From positions 35,448 to 99,447 of the forward strand of contig MKWA01000001.1 in assembly GCA_001899285.1 (NCBI GenBank): 64,000 nt of DNA, written 5' to 3'. The notes under the pieces are model-generated. The model was not told the origin of the DNA. It saw only the letters and a program-made list of their open reading frames with translations, and did not search any database. The translations under genes were made by a program, and so were the position numbers. The stretch is from Rhizobiales bacterium 64-17 (lineage in GTDB: Bacteria > Pseudomonadota > Alphaproteobacteria > Rhizobiales > Xanthobacteraceae). This document shows positions 51,147 to 59,965 of the stretch, one piece after another. Numbering within the stretch: the first letter of the stretch is position 1; each line of letters opens with the position of its first letter.

Positions 51147-53410
51147 TCAGGTCGGCCCGAAATGGACCTTCACTCCTCCCTTGAACACGATCCCGGCGCC
51201 GGCGCTCGCCCACAGCGCATCGTTCTGGCTTTCACCGTCCGTTGCACTGCGCGGAACCGCGTAAGGCCGATAGTACTGGTTGAAGATATTCTCGACCGAA
51301 AAGCCGACGGTTACGTTCGGTGACGGCTTCGCCGACAGATAGAAGTTGACGAGATTGTAGGACGTCCCGGCAAATAGTTCACCGGAATATCGTTGTTGCT
51401 CTTGATCGCCGCCCACATCAGCGACAGCACGACCTTGTTGTCGAACAAGCGAACGCCGGCGGTGGTGGTGATCTTCTGCGGCGGAATGCTGTAAAGACCG
51501 ATGCCGGTCTGCATGTTTTTGCCCTTCTGGATCGTCGCCGACAGGCCGACAAACCAGGGACCGGCATCATAGGCGGTTTCCGCCTCGAAGCCTTCGATCC
51601 GCGCCCGCGCGCTGTTTTGATACTGATAGAACTTGCTCGCGGTCATGCCGGGGATCGGATAGCCGGGATTGTCGACAGCCTGCGGTGCCGAGGTCACCAG
51701 ATCGATGTAGTCATAAACATCGTTGCGGAAGACATTGAACTTGCCGCGCAGGCTGTCGCCGGACGTAAACAGATCGTTCTTCTTGAGGTTCAAACCGATT
51801 TCCTTGTTCTTGCCGACCTCCGGCCGCAGATTGGGATTGGGCAGGAAGCAGAAGGTCGAATAAACGCCCGCTGGCTGATCGGCGCACTGGAAGAAGGAGT
51901 CGAAGGCCGTCGCCGACGCATGCGCGCCGGTCACCAGCGTTTCCGTCGTCGAGGGCGCGCGATAGCCTTCCGCATAGCTGACATAGGGCGTCACAACCGC
52001 GGTCGGCAGCAATCCAACCGTGATCTTCGGCGAGAACCGCGAGCCGGTCGTGCCGCCGGCGTTCGAGGTCAGCTCATAGCTGTCGTAACGGATGGCGCTG
52101 ACGATCTCGAGCAGCGACGTATAATTCGCCTTGTACTGGAAGAAACCACCCCACACGGTCCGCTTTCCGGACGGCGTTGTGGTGTCGGACGTTCCCGCCA
52201 GATCGAAGCTGTTCACCTTGTCCTGGAAGCCATCGACACCGTAAGTAAAGGCATGACGCCAGTCGCCCGTCTCCGCGCGCGAGGTGTTGTGAATATCGAA
52301 TCCGAGCGTGTTGATGTTGTAGCTGCGCGTGCTTCCGATGCAGCCGGAGATATTGTTGCCGGGCGCGACGCCCACACAATTACCAAACGACGATCCGCTG
52401 GTATGCCCGATCTTGCGCTGATCGTTCTCGGTCCGGTTCCAGTAGACCTTCGCATCCCAGTCGAACAGCTTGTCGTCCGGCCGCGCATAGGTCCATCCCA
52501 GCGTCGTCATGTAGTTTTTGACGTTGGTCGCGTAGATCGAGGTACCGGTGACATTGTTATTGAGAACGTTCGGATCTGCCAAAGTGCGCCGCGGTTGGCC
52601 GATGTTGAACAGGTTTTCCTGGAAAATACCGCCGAGCTTTATTTCGTGGCCGTCGGCCGGACGCACCGTCAGCTTGGCAATGCCGCTTGACGCCTTGTTC
52701 CAGGTGTTGGCGACCGTGTAGCCAGTGCCGTCCTTGTAGTTGTCCTGCGTCGAATAGGTGCCGCCGGCAAACAGGTCGACGTTCGGATTGACGCGTACGC
52801 CGCCGAACACCGACTGCATGGCCCGGGCGGAGTTGCTGCCGAACACCGTGTGAGAATCGACACCCCAGGTCTCGCCCGGACGAACGACGTCGTTGATATC
52901 CTTGGTGCGGAACGAGGCCACACCGCCGATCGCGCCGGAGCCGTAGATGTTCGCGGTCGGGCCGCGCACTATATCGACGCCGCTCAGCAACTCCGGATTG
53001 AAGAAGAAAGAGCCGTTGGCGAAATGGCCGGTTCGCTGGTAGTTCTGCCGCGCGCCATCAACGATCACCGCGACGCGCCCGAAATCCTGCAGGCCCCGGA
53101 TATTGATCGCCGTCGACGGGTCGTCACCGCGATCCTGCATCCACACGCCGGGGATGCCATAGAGCAGATCGGAAATTCGCGACGGCATCCGCGTCGATAG
53201 CGTCTCGCTGTCGATCACGCTGACCGGCGCGAGCGCATCGCTGGCCCGCTCCTCGGTTTTGCTCGACACCACCGTTACCGCGTCGAGCACCTGCACCGGC
53301 GCTGCGTTTTGCGCGGACGCGGGCTGCGACAGAGCAAACGCGGAAACACCACCCACGGACAGTGCGATAGCAAAAGTCTTTACGCGCCGACGACGCGACC
53401 TGCGCTTCAT
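51147..53410 (-). pseudogene. hmuR: TonB-dependent heme/hemoglobin receptor (HmuR-like), frameshifted near C-terminus
   Basis: Outer-membrane receptor of the hemoglobin/transferrin type, about 754 residues if the frame is restored. Signal peptide after MKRRSRRRRVK, ending near SASA/QPASAQ; a TonB-box-like segment LDAVTVVSSKTEE; plug domain (MPSRISDLLYGIPGVWMQDRG; VDIVRGPTANIYGSGAIGG) and a beta barrel. Frame one reads to NYLPG near 51368, then drifts into unrelated sequence. The correct ending (TSYNLVNFYLSAKPSPNVT ... GGVKVHFGPT, stop at 51147) is in another frame. A one-base deletion near 51366-51371, in a GCCGGGAC context, explains this. It may be a real mutation or an assembly error; the last ~73 residues including the terminal strand are affected. 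Confidence 0.85.
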
Positions 53411-53589
53411 GAAACGCCCCCGATCTTCCAGATTTGTTTTTTGTCTGGCTGGCGGGCGGAAGCGTTGACGCAACGGCTAGCTGGCTCATGCTTGGTACAT
53501 AACGGCTTATTGACGATTAAAACAAGTGTTGCGCCAGTTATTCAAAAGACATAAGCAATAAAAGAAACGATTTCTCAGTTTTTAAATCC

Positions 53590-53631
53590 TCTAAACTAAG
53601 ATTTCGTATCTTATAATCTGTCTAAACTAAG
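53590..53631 (+). promoter_or_regulatory. hmuP promoter region with an 11-bp direct repeat
   Basis: TCTAAACTAAG occurs at 53590-53600 and again at 53621-53631, 31 bp apart (about three helical turns). A consensus TATAAT (53612-53617) lies between, without a good -35 box. The region is AT-rich and separates the divergent heme receptor and hmuP genes. The repeats are candidates for an iron or heme regulator such as Irr, but they do not match the published ICE spacing. Confidence 0.5.
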
Positions 53632-53636
53632 TAATT

Positions 53637-53885
53637 ATGACAGATTTTCACATTAAATACTTTGCTTTGGCAACGATGACGGCGGAAAAAGACAAAGATC
53701 AAAGCAACCTTTCTTTCAGCGACGGCAAGAACAGTCCGGCGCGGAAGCGGCTTGTTACTGTCGTCGACGACAAACTCGACAGTCGAGACCTGTTTTCCGG
53801 CGCACGCGAGCTCACCATCGCGCACGGCAGCGATGTTTATCGCCTGCGGCTGACGTCTCAGAACAAACTCATCCTGACCAAATGA
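53637..53885 (+). CDS. hmuP: HmuP/HemP-family small protein
   Basis: 82 aa. The C-terminal core DSRDLFSGARELTIAHGSDVYRLRLTSQNKLILTK is split here as DLFSGARELTIAHG and VYRLRLTSQNKLILTK, the HemP/HmuP pattern. In Bradyrhizobium HmuP is a coactivator needed with Irr for heme-uptake gene expression. Met14 (MTAEKDKD) is a possible later start. The stop overlaps the hmuT ATG by 4 bp, so it leads the hmuTUV operon. Confidence 0.85.
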   Translation: MTDFHIKYFALATMTAEKDKDQSNLSFSDGKNSPARKRLVTVVDDKLDSRDLFSGARELTIAHGSDVYRLRLTSQNKLILTK

Positions 53886-54808
53886 GCAGAATCGCTCCTC
53901 TTCTCCTGTCCACATGGCTCGCGCTCACAAGCGCGACCGCAGCGATCACAGCAAGTCATGCGGCCGATGCCGCCCGCTACGATACGTCGCGGATCGTTTC
54001 GGTCGGCGGCGCGGTCACCGAGATTCTCTATGCGCTTGGTCTGCAAAAGCAGATCGTTGCGGTCGACTCGACCAGCCTGTTTCCGCGCGACGTGCTCAAG
54101 GAAAAAACGAACGTCGGCTATCTCAGACAACTGTCGCCTGAAGGCGTTCTCGGCCTCAATCCGACCATGATCATCGCCGCCGAGGGAGCGGGACCGAAAG
54201 AAACCATCGAGGTGATCGAGCAGGCATCGATCCCGTTCGTGCATATTCCGGATCATTTCAGCGGCGACGGTATCGTCGAGAAAATCCGCCTGATCGCGAC
54301 CACGACCGGGCGCAACGCAACCGGTGACTGCCTCGCCAGTCAGGTGCAACGTGATCTGGATCGTCTCAGCGCGTTGCGCCGGCAGATCGGCGCGCCCGCG
54401 CGCGTTCTCTTTATCCTGTCGTTCGTCAACGGTCGCGCCATGGTCGCCGGTTCCGACACCGCCGCCGACGGCATCATCAAGCTCGCCGGCGGCGTCAACG
54501 CGATGGCGGGATTCAGGGGTTACAAGCCGGTGTCCGACGAGGCGATCCTCGCGGCGCAACCGGACACGGTGCTGACCATGCAGCGGCCGGATCAGGCACT
54601 CACCGCCGATGACGTGCTGCGGCATCCCGCCTTTGCGCAGACGCGCGCGGCGCGGCGCAAATCCTTCCTGTCCTTCGACGGGCTCTATCTGCTCGGCTTC
54701 GGTCCGCGCACCGCGAGCGCCGCCCACGATCTTGCGCTGGCGCTCTATCCTACCCTGTCCAAGGATGCGCCTGAGCCGCCAGCCGTCTCTTCCTCCTGTC
54801 TGCAATGA
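53882..54808 (+). CDS. hmuT: Heme ABC transporter substrate-binding protein HmuT
   Basis: 308 aa class III binding protein. Sec signal peptide ending around residue 28 (ASHAADA); mature start IVSVGGAVTEILYALGLQKQIVAVD, typical of HmuT/BtuF-like proteins (GGAVTEI). It receives heme in the periplasm after passage through the TonB receptor. Coupled to hmuP and hmuU by 4-bp overlaps. Confidence 0.92.
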   Translation: MSRIAPLLLSTWLALTSATAAITASHAADAARYDTSRIVSVGGAVTEILYALGLQKQIVAVDSTSLFPRDVLKEKTNVGYLRQLSPEGVLGLNPTMIIAAEGAGPKETIEVIEQASIPFVHIPDHFSGDGIVEKIRLIATTTGRNATGDCLASQVQRDLDRLSALRRQIGAPARVLFILSFVNGRAMVAGSDTAADGIIKLAGGVNAMAGFRGYKPVSDEAILAAQPDTVLTMQRPDQALTADDVLRHPAFAQTRAARRKSFLSFDGLYLLGFGPRTASAAHDLALALYPTLSKDAPEPPAVSSSCLQ

Positions 54809-55896
54809 CCGCACCATCCACCGTTGGCAGGCGCAGCAGACGCCGGTTGCGCCCTTCGACGATCATCGTCCTCTCGTCGCTTTTGCTCCTGCTTCTCGTG
54901 GCCGTGATCGTCTCGGCGGCCATCGGCGCCGCCGGCATTCCGCCCACACGATTGCTGGCGCTCGTGGGTTTGACGTCGTTGGATCCGGCGACATTCGCGC
55001 GCGACCATCTGGTGCTGTGGTCGATCCGGCTGCCGCGTATCGCACTCGCCGCCATGATCGGCGCGCTGCTCGCGGTATCCGGCGCGATGATGCAGGGACT
55101 GTTCCGCAATCCGCTCGCCGATCCGGCAATGGTCGGTGTGTCGAGCGGCGCCGCCTTCGCCGCCGCGCTGACCATTGTGATCGTCGACAGATTCGCCACC
55201 GCCGGCGGCCCGTTATCGCTCGGCGCGTTGTCACTTGGCCTGCTGCCGGTCACGGCCTTGATCGGCGCGCTGATCACCACCGCCGCGCTCTATCGCCTTG
55301 CCACGCGCCACGGCCGGACCTCCATCGCCGTCTTTCTGCTCGGCGGCCTGGCCATCGCCGCGCTGACCAATGCGGGTATCGGTTTCCTGGTGTTCATGGC
55401 AGATGACCGGCAACTTCGCGACATCACCTTCTGGATGCTCGGCTCGCTCGCTGGCGCAACCTGGCAGAAGGTTGCGATCGTCGCCCCATTTCTGGTCCTG
55501 ACCGCGGCGGGCATGCCGCTGATCGCCCGTGGCCTCGACCTGCTGGCGCTGGGCGAAGCCGAAGCCTTCCACATGGGCATTGCGGTCGAACGGCTGAAGC
55601 AGATCGCCATCCTGCTCGTCGCCATCGCCGTCGGCGCAGCGGTCGCGTTCTGCGGCGTCGTCGGTTTCGTCGGCATCGTCGTGCCGCATCTATTGCGACT
55701 CGCGATCGGACCCAGCCATCGGCTGCTGCTGCCGGCATCGATGCTGCTCGGCGCGGCGATGATGCTGGCTGCCGACAGCGTCGCGCGGACTATTGCCGCG
55801 CCGGCGGAATTGCCGATCGGCATCGTCACCGCGATCGTCGGCGCTCCCTTCTTCCTGGCGCTGCTGCTCAGACAGCGCAATCTGGTGAGCGCATGA
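54805..55896 (+). CDS. hmuU: Heme ABC transporter permease HmuU
   Basis: 363 aa FecCD-family permease with about nine to ten membrane segments. Family motifs RLPRIALAAMIGALLAVSG, MQGLFRNPLADPAMVGVSSG and GFVGIVVPHLLRLAIGPSH are present. It overlaps hmuT and hmuV by 4 bp each. Confidence 0.93.
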   Translation: MTAPSTVGRRSRRRLRPSTIIVLSSLLLLLLVAVIVSAAIGAAGIPPTRLLALVGLTSLDPATFARDHLVLWSIRLPRIALAAMIGALLAVSGAMMQGLFRNPLADPAMVGVSSGAAFAAALTIVIVDRFATAGGPLSLGALSLGLLPVTALIGALITTAALYRLATRHGRTSIAVFLLGGLAIAALTNAGIGFLVFMADDRQLRDITFWMLGSLAGATWQKVAIVAPFLVLTAAGMPLIARGLDLLALGEAEAFHMGIAVERLKQIAILLVAIAVGAAVAFCGVVGFVGIVVPHLLRLAIGPSHRLLLPASMLLGAAMMLAADSVARTIAAPAELPIGIVTAIVGAPFFLALLLRQRNLVSA

Positions 55897-56675
55897 GCAC
55901 CATCCTCACTCTCACCGACGCCGGGCTGACGATCGGCACGGCAACATTGCTCGATCATGTCTCGCTGTCGATTGGCGCGGGAGAGCGGATCGCGCTGATC
56001 GGACCGAACGGCGCCGGCAAATCCTCGCTCCTGCGCATTCTGTCTGGTGAGCTTCGCCCTTCGCGCGGCAATGTTTCGCTATTCGGCCGGCCGCTGTCCG
56101 GCTATGCGCCGGCCGAATTGGCCGAGCGACGTGCCGTTCTATCACAGCAGATCGCCGTGGCATTTCCGTTCCGTGTGGCCGAGATCGTCGCGATGGGCGG
56201 GCGCGGCGCACCGGTTCCCGATACGACAATCAAAGAGGCGCTCGGTCGCGTCGGCCTGAGCGGCTTTGCCGACCGGATCCTGACCACCCTCTCCGGTGGC
56301 GAACAACAGCGCGCCCATATCGCCCGCGTGCTGGTCCAGATGACCTTTGGCGTACGCCGCACCCCCCGCGGTCTCATTTTTCTCGACGAACCGACCGCAT
56401 CGCTCGATCTGCGGCACCAACTCGATCTGGCAAAGATTGTCGCCGACTGCGCCGAGCAGGGTCTCTCGGTCGTCTCGATCCTGCACGATCTCAATCTGGT
56501 GCCGCTTTTCGCCGATCGGGTGATCGCCCTCGACCACGGCAGGATCGCCGGTGACGGCCCCGTCGAAGCGACGATCACCGAGTCCATGATGCGGCGAATA
56601 TTCAATGTAGCCGGCGCCGTCGGACGTACGCCGCCCGACCGAATGCCGTTCGTTCTGCCGCAGTCGGCCGATTAG
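55893..56675 (+). CDS. hmuV: Heme ABC transporter ATPase HmuV
   Basis: 260 aa. Walker [10 protein letters not shown] (37-45), signature LSGGEQQRAH and Walker B LIFLDEPTASLD are intact; the switch histidine is in SILHDLNL. It powers heme import through HmuU. End of the hmuPTUV operon. Confidence 0.93.
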   Translation: MSTILTLTDAGLTIGTATLLDHVSLSIGAGERIALIGPNGAGKSSLLRILSGELRPSRGNVSLFGRPLSGYAPAELAERRAVLSQQIAVAFPFRVAEIVAMGGRGAPVPDTTIKEALGRVGLSGFADRILTTLSGGEQQRAHIARVLVQMTFGVRRTPRGLIFLDEPTASLDLRHQLDLAKIVADCAEQGLSVVSILHDLNLVPLFADRVIALDHGRIAGDGPVEATITESMMRRIFNVAGAVGRTPPDRMPFVLPQSAD

Positions 56676-56752
56676 CGCACCGAAGCCCGGCTTTTACGGG
56701 TTCATGAAGGCGCCCTATTGCGAACAAAAAACCAGACGGCAGTATTGATTAC

Positions 56753-56764
56753 GTGCAGATTCAC
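56753..56764 (+). promoter_or_regulatory. Possible MarR operator (GTGM-N4-TCAC) upstream of the MarR gene
   Basis: GTGCAGATTCAC differs at one position from the GTGA-N4-TCAC dyads at 59305-59316 and 62007-62018. It lies 66 bp upstream of the MarR gene at 56830, in the 154-bp gap after hmuV. TTGATT at 56745-56750 could be a -35 box. Weak on its own. Confidence 0.35.
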
Positions 56765-56829
56765 GCGCTATTGGCTCTTAAATTACTCGATTCTCAAAGC
56801 CCTGCCCCTCTTATCCAGAGACGTTATCC

Positions 56830-57366
56830 ATGAGCCCGTCGAGAAAGAGCCCGGCACAGCAAAATCGAAGCAAGCCGGCGGCAGAAAAGGCCAAGAGCGT
56901 ACCGGCAAAGAATAAACGAGACAGCCAGCCGTTCCGTGTTCGCGATTATCCGTTCTTTTTCATGCACTGGATCATCACCAAGAACAACCAGAACATCGGC
57001 GATTCGCTGCGCGATCTGGGCCTGACACCCGCGATCTGGCGCATCCTTGCTCTATTGCAGGAACGCGACGGCATCAGCGTCACGGAACTCTCTGAAGCCT
57101 CGCTCATTGACCGGACGCTCCTCAGCCGCCTTCTGAGCGACCTTGAGCAGCGTGGTTTTGTGCGAAAACGAACCGATCCGAAGGACAAACGCTACACCGG
57201 GATCTATCTCGCCCCAGCAGGCGCCAAGGTTTTTGCCGACATCCTGCCGATCGCCCGTCGCCGGATCGAGCGTGCGCTCGAAGGACTAAGTGCGGCCGAA
57301 CTCGCCCAACTCAAGAAAACCTTGTCGGCTATCATCCGCAATCTCAGCCGCTCGCCCTATGGGTGA
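56830..57366 (+). CDS. MarR-family transcriptional regulator
   Basis: 178 aa. A lysine-rich N-terminal extension (about 1-35) precedes a winged-helix MarR domain (about 50-150: GISVTELSEASLIDRTLLSRLLSDLEQRGFV, RKRTDPKDKRY). The DxRxxR-like wing DPKDKRY is present. The first 35 residues are low-complexity, so a later start cannot be excluded. Likely repressor responding to a phenolic ligand; targets could be the monooxygenase genes to the right. Confidence 0.88.
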   Translation: MSPSRKSPAQQNRSKPAAEKAKSVPAKNKRDSQPFRVRDYPFFFMHWIITKNNQNIGDSLRDLGLTPAIWRILALLQERDGISVTELSEASLIDRTLLSRLLSDLEQRGFVRKRTDPKDKRYTGIYLAPAGAKVFADILPIARRRIERALEGLSAAELAQLKKTLSAIIRNLSRSPYG

Positions 57367-57670
57367 CCGCTGACCGCAACCGATCGGCCGATTGTTGGCT
57401 TGTTTATTACGTGACTTTATTATATGATTTTATCATATGCTGAGCCGACCGAACGCCATGCCCCGCTTCCTTGCCGGATCCCTTGTGCTCCTGATCGCCG
57501 GGTGGCGTGGTCTTCTGCGTCGCCGGCCATATCATCCCGAGCGGCACTACATGCGCGGTCCCGGTCCTGCCAGCCGTTCGAAAGGCACCCGCGGCTAGAC
57601 GGTGGACATTGGCCCGCATCGCTCGCCGCTGACGGGAAAGGCCCTTAAAAATCCGCCAGGCAGATCCCCG
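57367..57670. other. 304-bp convergent intergenic region with AT-rich palindrome
   Basis: No convincing gene is present. A perfect inverted repeat, ATATGAT-TTT-ATCATAT (57422-57438), lies in a short AT-rich island after GTGACTTTAT (57411-57420). The rest is GC-rich. An operator-like dyad between two convergent genes is unusual; it may mark a small RNA, a lost gene or a terminator region. Confidence 0.45.
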
Positions 57671-58165
57671 CTAGGCGACCAGTTGACGGAAACGGCTCGC
57701 GTGAAAAACCAGCGGATTAATCTCCGGCCGGCTCACCACGCCACGCAGTTCCAGCAACACGATCCAGTGATCGCCCGCCTCGATCTCTCTGGAGAGCGCA
57801 CAGTCGAGCCAGGCCGCGGCATCGTTCAGGAATACCGCACCCTCGTCTGAAACTTCCCAGTCGATATCCACAAATCGCTCGCCGTTCCGCGAGGCCAGTT
57901 GCTTGCAAGCTGCGTCCTGGCTCTTGGCCAGAATACTGATGCCAAGCCGGCCCGCGCCGCGAAGCTGCGGCCACGTATTTGAGCTTTTCTGCACGCAAAG
58001 CGACACGAACGGGGGCTCAAGTGACACCGACGTGAACGAACTCGCGACCATGCCGACCGGAGTGGGCCCGGACAGAGCACAGACGGCCACAACACCACTC
58101 GGGAAGCAGGAAAAAGCGTCGCGCAACGCGCGGGTATCCTGCGGCAGCGGATCGACGGAAATCAT
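57671..58165 (-). CDS. Flavin reductase-domain protein
   Basis: 164 aa FMN-binding split-barrel flavin reductase (FSCFPSGVVAVCAL; TPVGMVASSFTSVSLEPPFVSLCV split around the centre; HASRFRQL at the end). Reductases of this type supply free FMNH2 to two-component monooxygenases. It lies 34 bp downstream of the luciferase-like monooxygenase on the same strand, an obvious partner. Confidence 0.9.
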   Translation of the reverse strand: MISVDPLPQDTRALRDAFSCFPSGVVAVCALSGPTPVGMVASSFTSVSLEPPFVSLCVQKSSNTWPQLRGAGRLGISILAKSQDAACKQLASRNGERFVDIDWEVSDEGAVFLNDAAAWLDCALSREIEAGDHWIVLLELRGVVSRPEINPLVFHASRFRQLVA

Positions 58166-58199
58166 CGCGGATATCCCCTCTGCTCTGTTGAAATCACTA

Positions 58200-59279
58200 T
58201 CAAGCAGCGATGGAGAGATCGCGGTGCGGGCCGGCGAAGTGCGGCGCCACTTCTTCCATGAACCGCTGCATTTCTTCTTTGGTCTGCACCGGATCTTTCA
58301 GACCGATATTGACGTAGAGACCCAGTTCCTCGATCCCCATAGCCTCGAACCGCGCAACAGAATCGACGATCTGCTGACTGCTGCCGAGCAGGACATTGCC
58401 CGAAACCAGATCTTTCGGCTGCATCGCTGCGACCCGCGCCGCCATGTCCTGCCAATAGTCGTAGGAGTTCGTTTTGGCAGAAGCGCTGGTGCGCATCGAC
58501 GGCAGCGCATTTTCCTTGAAGAAACGGATCTGCCGTTCGCGCGCCGCAGCCTCTCGCTCCGGTGTGTCGGCAAAATGCAGGAAGATCGACGAGGTGACAA
58601 AGCCTGGCTTGTGGCCGTTGGTCACACATCCCTCGCGATAATATTGGACCATCTTGTCGACACCGCCGAAGCTCATGCCGGCGGCGAACGGCGCAATCGA
58701 CATATGATAACCGAGCTTGCAAGTCAGATCGACGGTCGGTTTGGAAAAGCAAGCCACATGGATCGGCAGCGGCCGCTGCACCGGCTTGGGAACGATATCA
58801 ACATCGTCGAACTGATAAAACGCGCCGTGATGCGACCAGCGCTCCTGTTCGCTCCAGGACCGGCGGATGATCTCCAGCCCCTCCGCCATGATCGCGGAAT
58901 TCTGCTCGAAGCTGACCGCGAAGCGATCGTATTCGTGCTTATCGAAGCCGCGGCCGACAGCGAGATCGACGCGGCCGCCGCTCAACACGTCCATGGTCGC
59001 CCAATTCTCGGCCACGCGCAGCGGATGGTGTAGCGGCAAAACCGTCACCGCCGGCATGACGCGGATGCGCTTGGTCTGCGCCAGAACATGGGTCAGCAGG
59101 ATTTCTGGCGAAGCGTTGACGCCGAATTCGTTGAAATGGTGCTCGCCGACCCAGGCGCCGTACATGCCGATCGTCTCGGCGAAGATCGCCTGTTCCGCGA
59201 TCTGCTGCAGCAGCTCACCGACGCTGCGCGGGTTTCCGTGATAGGTGTTATCGGCGTTTGAGAAATAGCTGAAGCGCAT
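58200..59279 (-). CDS. Luciferase-like (LLM) flavin-dependent monooxygenase
   Basis: 359 aa TIM-barrel enzyme of the bacterial luciferase family (AEQAIFAETIGMYGAWVGEHHFNE and LDVLSGGRVDLAVGRGFDK-like segments are recognisable). It uses reduced flavin from the downstream reductase and O2 to hydroxylate or cleave an organic substrate. The promoter carries a TTGACA box and a GTGA-N4-TCAC dyad. Substrate unknown. Confidence 0.9.
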   Translation of the reverse strand: MRFSYFSNADNTYHGNPRSVGELLQQIAEQAIFAETIGMYGAWVGEHHFNEFGVNASPEILLTHVLAQTKRIRVMPAVTVLPLHHPLRVAENWATMDVLSGGRVDLAVGRGFDKHEYDRFAVSFEQNSAIMAEGLEIIRRSWSEQERWSHHGAFYQFDDVDIVPKPVQRPLPIHVACFSKPTVDLTCKLGYHMSIAPFAAGMSFGGVDKMVQYYREGCVTNGHKPGFVTSSIFLHFADTPEREAAARERQIRFFKENALPSMRTSASAKTNSYDYWQDMAARVAAMQPKDLVSGNVLLGSSQQIVDSVARFEAMGIEELGLYVNIGLKDPVQTKEEMQRFMEEVAPHFAGPHRDLSIAA

Positions 59280-59304
59280 CGCACCAATCTCCCTTGCTCG
59301 ATTG

Positions 59305-59338
59305 GTGATTATTCACATATATTAGCACCTATTGTCAA
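59305..59338 (-). promoter_or_regulatory. Promoter and operator of the LLM monooxygenase operon
   Basis: Reading leftwards: -35 TTGACA (complement of 59333-59338), 17-bp spacer, TGAATA (complement of 59310-59315). The dyad GTGATTATTCAC (59305-59316) overlaps the -10, a classical repressor position. The same GTGA-N4-TCAC pattern overlaps the -10 of the binding-protein promoter at 62002-62042. Confidence 0.6.
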
Positions 59339-59405
59339 GTCCTCAATTTATCGCCGGGGCGACGGCGCAGGGATCACAGGAATGACGCTTCAATGTAACT
59401 CCCGG

Positions 59406-59888
59406 TTAGTCGACGGCATCGAGCCAATCCGGCCCCGGCAAGCCGTTCCGACGGATCCGGTCGAGCAATTCCATCAATGTCGCGCGCTCGGCCTCCGTCA
59501 GCACCGACATCATCCGGTCGAGCAACTCCCGCGCGACGGGAACCGATTCCCGATAGAGCTTCCAGCCTTCCGTGGTGAGATGCAGCAGCGAGGAACGCAG
59601 ATCGCGTGGATCGGAGCGGCGCTCCACCAGCCCGTCTGCTTCGAGCTTAGCGATAATCCGGCTCAATGCAGATCGCTCGACAACGATCCGCCCCGCCAGC
59701 GCATTGATGGTGATGCCTTCCGTTTCCGACAACATGGCGATGACACGCCACACCGAGGGCGACATCCGATAGCCACGCACGGTATTGACGATCCGATTCT
59801 GAGCTTCCGCGACGATGTGCGCCATCGCGAACAGCGGATAGCTTTCAATCCGGAAATCGGCCGTCTGGTTCTTCTGCTTTCCCGCCAT
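59406..59888 (-). CDS. MarR-family transcriptional regulator
   Basis: 160 aa from ATG at 59888, which has GGGAGCAACG in front; an in-frame ATG 21 bp upstream lacks such a site. MarR winged helix about 45-130 (ITINALAGRIVVERSALSRIIAKLE, wing RRSDPRDLRSS). Divergent from the SDR gene across 77 bp and 126 bp downstream of the LLM operon start. It is the nearest candidate to bind the GTGA-N4-TCAC dyads. Confidence 0.88.
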   Translation of the reverse strand: MAGKQKNQTADFRIESYPLFAMAHIVAEAQNRIVNTVRGYRMSPSVWRVIAMLSETEGITINALAGRIVVERSALSRIIAKLEADGLVERRSDPRDLRSSLLHLTTEGWKLYRESVPVARELLDRMMSVLTEAERATLMELLDRIRRNGLPGPDWLDAVD

Positions 59889-59965
59889 CGTTGCTCCCGG
59901 ATCAATCATCGTGCCGCCCGGATATCCGCCCGGCCGGCATCATATTTTTGCTCGTGAGGTCCCTA

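Noticed and set aside
53582-53600. Canonical Irr/ICE box upstream of the heme genes
   Set aside because: TTTAAATCCTCTAAA resembles the ICE half-sites, but spacing and several bases differ; only the exact direct repeat is reported.
57407-57648. Short open frames on both strands between the MarR and flavin reductase genes
   Set aside because: Low-complexity Arg/Pro/Gly sequence, no ribosome sites, no family features.
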